Positions 54,201-61,440 of a stretch of DNA of 64,000 nucleotides are shown one piece after another. The DNA comes from Bacteroidaceae bacterium (lineage in GTDB: Bacteria > Bacteroidota > Bacteroidia > Bacteroidales > Bacteroidaceae): NCBI GenBank assembly GCA_017547385.1, contig JAFYPU010000018.1, positions 1 to 64,000 on the forward strand. The letters are read 5' to 3'. The notes below the pieces were generated by a model. The model searched no databases. It was not told the DNA's origin and worked only from the letters and a program-made list of their open reading frames with translations. Within the stretch, counting starts at the first letter, position 1. The number at the start of each line of letters is the position of its first letter. The translations under genes were made by a program, and so were the position numbers.

Positions 54201-56570
54201 ACCGTCATTGGCACCATAGAACTTGATGTTTGCACCCAAAGAGTTTGTACCGCCATAAGAGTTCAAGCTCCAATCGTTGTTGCCAACAGGGGCAATGGCA
54301 TAGCCGCCATCTTTCTCGATGAGGTGCCAAGATTGTGCATCAGCAGCAGCCACCATCTTCACTTCAGTGCCGTCGCCAATGGAAGCAGCCGAAGGAGTCA
54401 GCGCCAAGGCTTCGCCGCTCACGTAGTTGTAAATCTTGAAGTTGTCGGCAGTGCCCACAAAGCTCCAAAGCATGCCGGTGTTGGTGTAGTCCTTCTTGTT
54501 GAAAGTGGGTTTGGCATCAGCAACGTTGCTGCCCAAGAACATGGCATGGCCGGCATCGGTTTTGCGAACAATGTTAATCCACTTGTCGCCCACATTTTGA
54601 GAGAAGAAAGCAGGAACAAACTTAACTACAAGAGAAACGTCTCCATCAAGGTCCTCGATATTAACGGTGGTTCCCTTGTCGGTTTCTCCCTCAAAGATGC
54701 CCGAAACTTCGTAAGCAGCCTCTGTGTTTATGGTCAATGTGGGATTCTCGATGGCTAAGTCGCCCAGGATGACCCAAGTGGCCGGCAGAGGTTTTGTTTC
54801 ATTGTTCCAAGTGGCAGTGGCTTTCACCTTAGCATCACCTGTAACAGTAAGTTGTTTAGAAATCACTTCTACAGCCACAAAGTTGTGCTGAGCACATCCA
54901 TCACCACCACAATGGTCAACGAAATAATTACCATTGGAATCGTTTGCGTGCAAATAAGAAGTGGCTTGAATCTTGATCTGACCCAACGCTGCACCGGCCG
55001 TGAAAGTAACATTGTTACCCTCGTCGTGCAAACCTCGGTGGTTGCCATCTTCCTTCAGATACTTACCGGTTGAAATAGACTTCAAACGAAGGTTTCCATC
55101 AATCTCTTCAACGAGGAAGATTGAGCCTTCACCTTGTCCGGCGGCCATCTCAAGTCCTTTCACAGAAGAGTTGGTGGACTGCAAATAGAGCACACCGGTT
55201 TCGTTGCCGTAATTATAACCAAAACGATACATCTTGCCCGCTTCGGGAAGGTTCACGCTGTATGACTCCGTGATAGCAGTAATCGCTTCAACCGTTTCAC
55301 ACGCTTCGATAGCAGCATTTACGTCATCGAGTGTGTAGAGCTTTGTGCCGTTGGCAGTATATGAATAGTAACCAATTGCCTTGCTCAACGTACTTTCATT
55401 CGCTGCAACAGCAGCCTTTGCAGTAGTCTTTGCTTCGGCAAGTGCATCAATTGGTTCTTCTGTTACATCATATTCTGACAAAAGGAAAGTTGAACCGGCA
55501 TCGTTAGCTCCCCAATGTGCAACCTTGCCATTTTGAGCATTGAGATATTTTCCGCCGGGATATTGCAAACAGAAGTACTGAGCACCTGGAACTCCACTGG
55601 CCGCAGGCTTAAAAGCTGTGCCATCAGCAGCCATGCCGGGATTGCCATCACCGGTTGACTTCACAGCCACTGAACTTCCGGCTGCTCTATTATAGAGTTT
55701 GAAGCCATTAACAGGGTCTCCCACGAAAGCCCATGCGTAAGCTTTCTTTGAACCGCTTTCAGGGAGCGAAGCGTCTGCCCACTCAAGGTAATTACCACCT
55801 GCAATGTACTCAATGTATCTTTTATTATTGGAGTGCATCTGCATGTAGTACCACTTTGTGATATTGGCATAGCTGTCGGCATATTCAAAAGGAAGACTAA
55901 CAGTGCAAGCCACATCATAGGTCTTGCCATTGTCTGCCTCGGTTACTTCTCCCACAGGAGCATTTGCAGAAAAACCATAAGGAAGCATGGCCGGAGCAGG
56001 GAATGCTTGATCTATGGTTGCTACAACGTCTTCCGTGCCAAACGAATTACCATTCCAAATATAGTTATAAGTAACTGTTACTGTCTCCAGCTTTTGAATG
56101 TAAACCTTGAACTCGGTAAGAGTAACTTTGTTGTTACCTGCAAGGGTGAAATCAGCAGCCTGTGTTGCCAAGCCGGTCTTCTCAATAGTCTGAACTTCTG
56201 CAGTTACATTATGAACATCCCCATCAATGGTAATGGTTTTATTATCTGCAGCACCGGAATACTTGAATGAATAACCGGTGATTTGATAGGGAAGAGACAC
56301 CTGAAGTCTGTAAGGACTGCTTAGGGCAGTACCCGAATAGAGATGCATCTCAGCTCCACTGCCTTGCATATTGCCGGCACTGTTCGTTGTAATTAACTTC
56401 AACGCTGCCGGGTTTGCGTCAGAAGTGGTGTAAGCCCACTCAGAAGCCCAGTTTTTGTTGAATGTACCAGTGTTGGCACTGACGACATATTCCGTCTGCG
56501 CCCACACCACATTGCACACCAACCCTAACAATAGGCTTAGCATGCACCTTAGTAAGTTTGTTTTACACAT
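51273..56570 (-). CDS. Secreted GH33 exo-alpha-sialidase, multidomain
   Basis: A 1765-residue secreted protein. Signal peptide 1-24 (LLGLVCNVVWA, cut before QTEY). Residues about 25-900 hold beta-sandwich and trefoil-like modules (for example WYYMQMHSNNKRYIEY and MYRFGYNYGNETGVLYLQS), probable glycan-binding parts. GH33 catalytic domain about 900-1290: HPYRIPA (R910), the acid-region ICDYRPCGGD, Asp boxes STDNGVNW and SDDFGMSW, and GGYCMVY. A C-terminal module (about 1308-1765) ends with YDLSGRRV and GGVYIRGGKK, a type IX-like tail. That module is homologous to the whole 447-residue protein at 57169. It would release terminal sialic acid from host glycans. A poly-G tract sits at its promoter's -33 position. 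Followed at 17 bp by a microprotein gene. Confidence 0.9.
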   Translation of the reverse strand: MCKTNLLRCMLSLLLGLVCNVVWAQTEYVVSANTGTFNKNWASEWAYTTSDANPAALKLITTNSAGNMQGSGAEMHLYSGTALSSPYRLQVSLPYQITGYSFKYSGAADNKTITIDGDVHNVTAEVQTIEKTGLATQAADFTLAGNNKVTLTEFKVYIQKLETVTVTYNYIWNGNSFGTEDVVATIDQAFPAPAMLPYGFSANAPVGEVTEADNGKTYDVACTVSLPFEYADSYANITKWYYMQMHSNNKRYIEYIAGGNYLEWADASLPESGSKKAYAWAFVGDPVNGFKLYNRAAGSSVAVKSTGDGNPGMAADGTAFKPAASGVPGAQYFCLQYPGGKYLNAQNGKVAHWGANDAGSTFLLSEYDVTEEPIDALAEAKTTAKAAVAANESTLSKAIGYYSYTANGTKLYTLDDVNAAIEACETVEAITAITESYSVNLPEAGKMYRFGYNYGNETGVLYLQSTNSSVKGLEMAAGQGEGSIFLVEEIDGNLRLKSISTGKYLKEDGNHRGLHDEGNNVTFTAGAALGQIKIQATSYLHANDSNGNYFVDHCGGDGCAQHNFVAVEVISKQLTVTGDAKVKATATWNNETKPLPATWVILGDLAIENPTLTINTEAAYEVSGIFEGETDKGTTVNIEDLDGDVSLVVKFVPAFFSQNVGDKWINIVRKTDAGHAMFLGSNVADAKPTFNKKDYTNTGMLWSFVGTADNFKIYNYVSGEALALTPSAASIGDGTEVKMVAAADAQSWHLIEKDGGYAIAPVGNNDWSLNSYGGTNSLGANIKFYGANDGGSHWNFDLIDVKNTLSMGVYVDQVLESSPRVAELTFSIDGSTAQTRIEGNVEATTYYLPKGATLSLSSMTYRGYELWGIWGVDNPENFTIPVGGVELSAYYNATEERTLYYTPRENHPYRIPAIATAPNGDIFAICDYRPCGGDIGNGDVDIVCRISTDNGVNWGAEFTVADGKGGNTNVMETGYGDPAIVADRDQNKLLVMMVSGRTTCWNGRWEKSKIGVKDATAVNRVARVYANYNEETKTWDWTQPEEVTDAIYSIFLDGETPTVTSMFIGSGKICQSRVVKKNEYYRLYCALWTRDEGNRVIYSDDFGMSWNVLGTISDRPASGGDEPKVEELADGTVVLSSRVSGGRWFNIFTFNNEGKSDAEKYTTGSWGSAVKSTSAYDGSGNGTNGEIYKVKAVRKSDGKVCDVMLQSIPAGPNRSNVKVYYKEMNYSTPYTPAAFAEGWQVGKHVSTKESAYSTMIMQADGRIGFFFEEEPGGYCMVYIPYSIEDLTNGQYEACAENEAPFLMHAAPKVLALTGVGYPEEDSEVRNELTEVLEVVNAGNASTEDYERLSDAYEAYITTTDVQMPADGGTYIIYSVLTTDENNFSPSFNVLKYDEQSGVLTVAQKSATDDDAEKFVCRVIDAENKLYAFVNAKNGKYALYYSPIDFEATGQVGEPFAADGGNATGFSSYYNCLSSAENDLYLHATPDVRLGTLAIAGLSQGKAYDGWVTMCVDENGQLNLHNGNRDKHSNVKLVCEANASSVFAFQEVSYPNNVKLNTIKDTDVCLHNIGVGKGIGTFSAPFATLVPEGVTAYYAASKTANGATLAVMEGDAIPANQGVILVGEAGIASAPMIPAKTDGTEIAADATIDGNLFCHTAGTTHVLELGDYVLGNRVKIDGEYFTKGIAFYQGTVGTVAGKNKAYIVLGAGSQVKAYALDFGGEVTRISGVEENASDAHLPVYDLSGRRVSQLNKGGVYIRGGKKFIVK

Positions 56571-56644
56571 AAAGTTATTGATTAGGTTTATTGATTTTAT
56601 TTTCCCACAGAGACCAATGGCCGGGCCATAATCTCCAAGTTTGC

Positions 56645-56680
56645 AAATTTACGTAAAACTTTGTAAATCAGGGGGGGGGG
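56645..56680 (-). promoter_or_regulatory. Sialidase promoter with poly-G tract at the -33 position
   Basis: CAAATTTA (56645-56652) reads TAAATTTG on the minus strand, a good -7 box. Where the -33 box should be there is a run of about nine G (56672-56680). The paralogue's promoter (58578) has AGGGAAAAAG at the same place, so the G run appears to be an expansion. Confidence 0.55.
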
Positions 56681-56797
56681 TAATTTTATTAAATCATTAC
56701 TCTAAATGCTTTTTAACTTTTAAGCCCCGCATTTTGTTTACCAAACGCTCAAAAGTTGCGACCGATGATGGGTAGTTCCCCAATAAAGGATGCAAAA

Positions 56798-56836
56798 AGA
56801 AGAAGCTGAACTCCTCATGGGAATTCAGCTTCTTCT
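56798..56836 (-). terminator. Terminator downstream of the second microprotein and tail remnant
   Basis: AGAAGAAGCTGAA and TTCAGCTTCTTCT form a 13-bp stem, followed by TTTTT on the minus strand. Confidence 0.8.
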
Positions 56837-56866
56837 GTACGATAATATATATATCGGAAGCGATAT

Positions 56867-56914
56867 TTAGCTAATCACTTTCTTGCCATCCACGATATAG
56901 ACTCCATCAGCCGC
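56867..56914 (-). pseudogene. Remnant of a C-terminal secretion tail
   Basis: The minus strand reads AADGVYIVDGKKVIS then stop, preceded immediately by an in-frame stop. This is the last 15 residues of a GVYI.GKK-type tail like those of the neighbouring secreted proteins, left without the rest of its gene. It lies between the microprotein gene and the sialidase promoter and points to deletion or recombination among paralogues here. Confidence 0.65.
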
Positions 56915-56980
56915 TTAACCCAAAGGGCACTATCAGCATTCTGCAAAGAAAAAAAACAGACCGACCAAAAAGTCAGCTGC

Positions 56981-57151
56981 TTATTCTTTCCAAATGGCAT
57001 GTTCGTTTGTTTCATCAATGGCGCGCTTTGAGGAGAGCGCACCACTGCCGGGTCTCGTTTCGCTACCGGCCACACCGATGCCCATCAGGGTGTCTTTGCA
57101 TGCAAACTCGATGCTTTGACTCGTCGGGAAACTGTATGTTTTCTTCTTCAT
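56981..57151 (-). CDS. Microprotein of 56 residues downstream of the sialidase-like protein
   Basis: A 56-residue frame starting MKKKTYSFPTSQSIEFACKD, containing GSGALSSKRA and ending AIWKE. It begins 17 bp after the stop of the 447-residue secreted protein, the same distance as in the other pair, and shares the MKK-Y-PT start, the SKRA block and the W-x-E end with the 55-residue homologue. An ATG seven codons upstream (57172) would overlap the preceding stop, so 57151 is preferred. No signal peptide. Function unknown. Confidence 0.75.
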   Translation of the reverse strand: MKKKTYSFPTSQSIEFACKDTLMGIGVAGSETRPGSGALSSKRAIDETNEHAIWKE

Positions 57152-57168
57152 CTTGTCGCTTGGGGATT

Positions 57169-58512
57169 TCATTTCACAATATATTTTCGACCGGCCGAGA
57201 TGTAAACGCCTCCCTTTTGAAGCTGCAACACACAGCGACCACTGAGGTCATAAACGGGAGCATTCATCACGGGAGTGGCAAGGAGGCTGCCCTCTATGCC
57301 TGTGGCACCACCGCTGCCAAGACGCAGCGAGAGAATCGAAAGAGCCTGACCGGGAACCCAATAGGCTTTGTTGGCACCTATCACTCGGTCATTGTCATCC
57401 AGACGATAGAACATGATTTCGCTCCCCACATCTTTCTGAAAGGCGAGGATGTAAGCATTCACGTTATCATCGATGCGTGTGGCTGCAAGTGTGCCCTTCA
57501 AGCCTGTTGGCATAGGCTCGGTGTCTTGAGAGGCTGCAGGATAAAACTTATAGATACCGGGAGCATCGCCTTGCAGCAGCACGGGCGTTTCGGCCGGCAG
57601 TATGTTGCCGGAAGTGATGCCACGCACTTGCTCCAACCAATGGTCGTTCTCCGCACTGAGTTCCAAAGCGTAGGCTGTAACGCCCTCGGGCACAACTGAA
57701 GCAAAGGGGAGATGGAGCGTGCCAAAGTCGCCCAAACTGCCATCATTGACCTTTGCAGGGAAATACCAGTCTGAGGCTTCCTCAAAGATGAAGTCGCTCG
57801 TTTCAAGTTCATTCACATTGACATACTCTTCATTGGCATTGCGCGTATAGAAGTTGAGTTTGAACACGCCGTCTTGTTTGAGCGCAACGTAGGTGCGCAT
57901 CTTCAGTTTGGCACTTTCGAGATAAGGAGCCGTGATGCGCAACGTTCCGAAATTCACGCCTTTCTGAAATTTGAGCGTGGCCACTGTGGTGGTATTGAAG
58001 CCTGCTCCCTGCGTGAACCAGGCATCTGAAACGCAGGACACAAGTCGATAGAGATCGTCCTCCACATCGGCAAGAGTGAGAGCAGGTGTGGCCGCTGTGC
58101 GCTGTGCGATGAAGCAACCATTGTTGTCCTCCACCGGTGCTTCACTGCACTTGCCATGAATGCCATCACGATAGACATAACAAAGCGTTCCGTCAATCAT
58201 GCGAGCTGCCAAACGATAGACTTTCCCGTCTTCGGGCAACTGCACATGAGGCGATGCTTCATAAACCGCCAGGGCTGCGGCAATGGATTGCGTCTCGTCC
58301 TCGGAGAATGTTCCGTCAGCTTCAGACGTTCGGATGGCATCAGCCAATGCAACACGCTCTTCTGCATCAGCTTTGGGATAACCCACACCGATGAGTGCCA
58401 ACTTGCTTTTGGCATCGTCCACAACGGGGGGAATGGTTTGTGCCCACGACACAGCACACATCCCGCAAAAGAATAAACCCAGTATGTACCTTAGTAAGTC
58501 TGTTTTCCTCAT
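57169..58512 (-). CDS. Secreted sialidase C-terminal-module protein lacking the catalytic domain
   Basis: A 447-residue secreted protein. Its signal peptide (MRKTDLLRYILGLFFCGMC, cut after VSWA) closely resembles that of the 1765-residue sialidase (MCKTNLLRCMLSLLLGLVC...). The mature part starts almost at once with LALIGVGYPKADAEE, matching LALTGVGYPEEDSEV at about residue 1308 of the sialidase, and continues in parallel to the tail YDLSGRCV and GGVYISAGRKY. So it is that C-terminal module alone, with the sialidase and all N-terminal modules missing. It probably binds glycan or serves on the cell surface; no enzymatic motif is seen. ATG 58512 is chosen because of the signal peptide; the frame upstream crosses the promoter. 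Confidence 0.82.
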   Translation of the reverse strand: MRKTDLLRYILGLFFCGMCAVSWAQTIPPVVDDAKSKLALIGVGYPKADAEERVALADAIRTSEADGTFSEDETQSIAAALAVYEASPHVQLPEDGKVYRLAARMIDGTLCYVYRDGIHGKCSEAPVEDNNGCFIAQRTAATPALTLADVEDDLYRLVSCVSDAWFTQGAGFNTTTVATLKFQKGVNFGTLRITAPYLESAKLKMRTYVALKQDGVFKLNFYTRNANEEYVNVNELETSDFIFEEASDWYFPAKVNDGSLGDFGTLHLPFASVVPEGVTAYALELSAENDHWLEQVRGITSGNILPAETPVLLQGDAPGIYKFYPAASQDTEPMPTGLKGTLAATRIDDNVNAYILAFQKDVGSEIMFYRLDDNDRVIGANKAYWVPGQALSILSLRLGSGGATGIEGSLLATPVMNAPVYDLSGRCVLQLQKGGVYISAGRKYIVK

Positions 58513-58577
58513 AAACACCTTTGTTTGCATCACTTCCCTTGATTGCAAGGGATAGATGCATATTCTTTCCAAGGTTG

Positions 58578-58585
58578 CAAAACTA
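58578..58585 (-). promoter_or_regulatory. Predicted -7 box of the catalytic-less paralogue
   Basis: CAAAACTA reads TAGTTTTG on the minus strand. The surrounding 50 bp (CCAAGGTTGCAAAACTAAGT, then AGTTTGGTAATCAGGG) resemble the promoter of the 1765-residue sialidase, showing that the promoter was duplicated with the gene. Confidence 0.55.
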
Positions 58586-58729
58586 AGTGAAAGTTTGGTA
58601 ATCAGGGAAAAAGAAGCACCTCTTTTTCCGCTTAAACACATGATTTAACATTTTCAGCACCCACCGGCAGATGGAGCTTGGCAAAACCAAGCCCCTCAAG
58701 CACTCCCAAAGAGTTGAGCCTCCCCCACC

Positions 58730-58990
58730 CTTTCATCCGGTCCGCACTGCGCTCTCTTTCAGGCCACAAAAGTGCTTACGCCCGGGGCTTTCGCACCAGT
58801 GCAGAGGGCTTCCAGTGGGTGGAAAAACGGCGTTTCGGTGAATTATCATGCGCATGAGAAGAAATTATCATGCGCATGATAAGAACGTTTCATGCGCATG
58901 AGAAGAACGTTTCATGCGCATGATAATTCACCGAGAGTGCTTTTCGATGCCTGTCAGAGTGCTTTCCGACAAGCATTTTCGGCACCAAGG
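58730..58990 (-). repeat. Intergenic element with four TCATGCG units at 22-bp period, copy B
   Basis: TCATGCGCATGA begins at 58846, 58868, 58890 and 58912, exactly 22 bp apart, each core a perfect 12-bp palindrome. The flanks, read on the minus strand, match copy A at 29427-29700 (AAGCACTCTCGGTGAATTAT before, CCTCTGCACTGGTGCGAAAG after). The remaining parts of 58513-59045 show nothing else. Confidence 0.82.
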
Positions 58991-59045
58991 AGGGCTGCCG
59001 GCACAGCATGAGAGATAGGCAGAAGTGCTGTCATCTCAAAACAAA

Positions 59046-59687
59046 CTATCGAAATCTTTCACCCACCACTTGCCAATCGATGATGTTCCACAGGTTGTGC
59101 AGGTGTTCGGCACGGCGATTTTCATAATCGAGATAGTAAGCATGCTCCCACACATCAAAGCCCAAGATGGGGCGTCGGCCGGAAGCAATGGGGTTGCCAC
59201 CGCCGGGCTCTTGCAGAATGATGAGTGTGCTGTCGGCATTTTGCGCCAACCACACCCACCCGGAGCCAAAGAGAGCCGTGCCACGCTTTTCGAACTCCTC
59301 ACAGAAGTTCTCAAAACTTCCCCATTGTGCCTCGATGGCTTGTGCCAAACGACCGGTGGGCTGCCCGCCTCCGGTTGGGGAAAATTGCTCGAAATAGAGG
59401 TTATGGTTGAGCACTTGCCCGGCATTGTTAAAGATAACACCGGTGGAATGACGCACAATGTATTCCAACGATTTGCGTTCATACTCCGTGCCTTCCACCA
59501 AACGCTGCAGGGTGGCGGCATAAGCAGCCAGGTGCTTGCCATGGTGCAATTCAACGGTGCGTCGAGTGATGACGGGAGTGAGCGCATCGGTGGCATAGGG
59601 CAGCTGCATCAGCCCCCACGTGCTTGTTTGCGCCAACGAAACTGCAGCGAGCACAAGTGCCGCCCATAAAAGGATAAACCTTTTCAT
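59046..59687 (-). CDS. Exported Fe/Mn superoxide dismutase
   Basis: A 213-residue superoxide dismutase with an N-terminal signal peptide (MKRFILLWAALVLAAVSLA, cut before QTS), so it should act in the periplasm or outside. The metal ligands are kept: His in LHHGKHLAAYA, His in GQVLNHNLYF, and Asp and His in DVWEHAYY; GSGWVWLA is present. The Gln in NNAGQVLNH sits as in iron enzymes. Unlike the cytoplasmic enzyme, VWNH is changed to VLNH. ATG 59687 is chosen because it gives the signal peptide. It may protect a surface-active anaerobe from host or ambient superoxide. Confidence 0.9.
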   Translation of the reverse strand: MKRFILLWAALVLAAVSLAQTSTWGLMQLPYATDALTPVITRRTVELHHGKHLAAYAATLQRLVEGTEYERKSLEYIVRHSTGVIFNNAGQVLNHNLYFEQFSPTGGGQPTGRLAQAIEAQWGSFENFCEEFEKRGTALFGSGWVWLAQNADSTLIILQEPGGGNPIASGRRPILGFDVWEHAYYLDYENRRAEHLHNLWNIIDWQVVGERFR

Positions 59688-59764
59688 AACATAATGTTTT
59701 GAATGAAGCGGAAGCGGTGCGGACATCCATTCTTTCGGCCCCGCCATCTCGCATTTCCACGGAG

Positions 59765-59772
59765 CAAACATA
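59765..59772 (-). promoter_or_regulatory. Predicted -7 box of the exported superoxide dismutase gene
   Basis: CAAACATA reads TATGTTTG on the minus strand, 78 bp before the start codon. Confidence 0.45.
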
Positions 59773-59829
59773 CGGCCTGACACTCGCTCGCATAGCCATC
59801 AAAACATAAATCTAACGTCCGAAAGTTTA

Positions 59830-59865
59830 AACAAAAAGAAAAGCCAACCGCGAAAGGTTGGCTTT
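59830..59865 (-). terminator. Terminator after the TrmH-family gene
   Basis: AAAGCCAACC and GGTTGGCTTT close on GCGAAA, followed by T-rich sequence on the minus strand. Confidence 0.85.
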
Positions 59866-59926
59866 ATATAAATTTGGCCGAATGTGGCAACCATGGTGAG
59901 CAAAGTCGACCCATGCTCCCACTCTT

Positions 59927-60730
59927 TTATTCCCGATGCCTCAACTCCCAAAAGGCCACAGCCGCAGCAGCAGCCACATTGAGCGAATCGACATGGTGGT
60001 GCATGGGGATGCGCACCACATGGTCGGCAGCCGCAATGGTGCTTTCGGGCAGTCCGTCGCCCTCCGTGCCCATCACTATGGCCAATCGCGGCTCTTCACG
60101 CAGCGAAGGGTGATCGATGGAAATGCTTCGCTCGGTCAGTGCCATGGCTGCTGTTTTGAAACCAAGGCGATGCAAATCGTCGAAAGTTCCATCTGTCCAT
60201 GTCCAAGGCACCAAGAAGACACTGCCCATCGACACACGCACGGCACGTCGGTTCAAGGGGTCGCAGGCCGTGGGAGTGAGCAGCACAGCATCAATGCCTA
60301 AAGCGGCAGCCGAGCGAAAAATAGCTCCTATGTTGGTGGTGTCGGTAACTCCATCTATCACCACCACGCGCCGCGCCTCCTTGCACACCTCGTCAATGCT
60401 CGGGGGCAATGGTCGATGCATGGCACAGAGCACACCGCGCGTCAGGGTGTAACCCGTCAAGGCTGCCAACAGTTCGCGACTGCCCGTATAGACCGGCATA
60501 TCGGGACAACGAGCAATGATATCGGCTGCATCACCAGGGATGTGTTTTTCCTCACAAAGCAGCGACACCGGTCGGTAGCCGGCATCCAGGGCCACACGTA
60601 TCACCTTGGGGCTTTCGGCAATGAACAAGCCTTTGTCAGGATCGAGCCGATGACGCAACTGTGCCTCGGTGAGCGAGGCATAAACTTCCACTCCGGGCTG
60701 AGCGAGTGAGGTTACGGGAATGATTGGCAT
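59927..60730 (-). CDS. TrmH/SpoU-family RNA 2'-O-methyltransferase
   Basis: A 267-residue SPOUT-fold RNA methyltransferase. An N-terminal substrate-binding part (about 1-100) is followed by the knotted SAM domain with motif 1 NIGAIFRSAAALGID (about 132-146), motif 2 VMGTEGDGL and motif 3 IPMHHHVDSLNVAAAAAV near the C-terminus. The target nucleotide (tRNA G18 or rRNA) cannot be told. It lies 11 bp after the small secreted protein's gene and is probably co-transcribed with it. Confidence 0.9.
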   Translation of the reverse strand: MPIIPVTSLAQPGVEVYASLTEAQLRHRLDPDKGLFIAESPKVIRVALDAGYRPVSLLCEEKHIPGDAADIIARCPDMPVYTGSRELLAALTGYTLTRGVLCAMHRPLPPSIDEVCKEARRVVVIDGVTDTTNIGAIFRSAAALGIDAVLLTPTACDPLNRRAVRVSMGSVFLVPWTWTDGTFDDLHRLGFKTAAMALTERSISIDHPSLREEPRLAIVMGTEGDGLPESTIAAADHVVRIPMHHHVDSLNVAAAAAVAFWELRHRE

Positions 60731-60741
60731 AGAGGTGCTGG

Positions 60742-61329
60742 TTAACAGAAAATATCGTAAACGAGCCTGGACTTAAGGTATTTCTTGGCAGACTCACCGC
60801 CTACCAAAATGTCATCGATAAGCCATTTGCCTTGTTCCTTTCGCATTTTGAGTGTGCGGAGTTCTTTGTGGTATGTGCTTCCTCCCTCATAATCATCCGT
60901 TTCCCAGGTGTATTCCAAAACAACATCTCCGCGAGTGGCGGAAGTAGCTTTCACACGCTTCAGACGTATGTCCGACACTCTTTGATTGGGGAATGTGGTA
61001 TGCAACTGATATTCCAGAAACACGCGATAGCACCCCATATCCATATTATCTTCATCACTGAAGAACTTCCTGTCGACATTGGCCACCACCCGTCGAAAGC
61101 CTGACGTGTAAAGACTTTTCCAGGCTTTCGGGCCTTTGTTCAGTGCATAATTCACAATTGTGTTGCCTTGTTTGCGCAAGGCGGCTTGCTCTCCGGCAGT
61201 GGGAGCTGTCCGTTGAGCAAAAACCTCGGTATTCATTTTGTTCACTTCGGCAATCGATGTGATTTGATGAGCATAAACACCCATCGCAACACCCCCGACG
61301 AGCAGACTGATGGCAAGACACTTTTTCAT
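60742..61329 (-). CDS. Small secreted protein of unknown function
   Basis: A 195-residue protein with a signal peptide (MKKCLAISLLVGGVAMGVYA, cut before HQIT). The mature part is alpha/beta with KGPKAWKSLYTSGFRRVVAN and a C-terminal LRTLKMRKEQGKWLIDDIL, the pattern of NTF2-like or DUF3828-type secreted domains. No catalytic motif is evident. It is the first gene of a pair with the TrmH-family methyltransferase, 11 bp apart, with no obvious functional link. Confidence 0.65.
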   Translation of the reverse strand: MKKCLAISLLVGGVAMGVYAHQITSIAEVNKMNTEVFAQRTAPTAGEQAALRKQGNTIVNYALNKGPKAWKSLYTSGFRRVVANVDRKFFSDEDNMDMGCYRVFLEYQLHTTFPNQRVSDIRLKRVKATSATRGDVVLEYTWETDDYEGGSTYHKELRTLKMRKEQGKWLIDDILVGGESAKKYLKSRLVYDIFC

Positions 61330-61375
61330 ATTACCGTGTTGTTATGTTTAAGTTTCTGTTCGGAGAAAAGAAACA

Positions 61376-61408
61376 GGGCGCAGCTCCCTGCAACGGGGAA
61401 CTGCGCCC
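61376..61408 (-). terminator. Terminator after pyruvate:ferredoxin oxidoreductase
   Basis: GGGCGCAGCTCCC and GGGGAACTGCGCCC form a stem with one bulge; a T-rich tract follows on the minus strand. Confidence 0.75.
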
Positions 61409-61440
61409 TTATATATATTATTAAAGGTATCAGGCTTGGA

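Noticed and set aside
56875..57075. 66-codon minus-strand frame overlapping the second microprotein
   Set aside because: Out of frame with the better-supported MKKKTYSFPT gene and with the tail remnant; no homology pattern.
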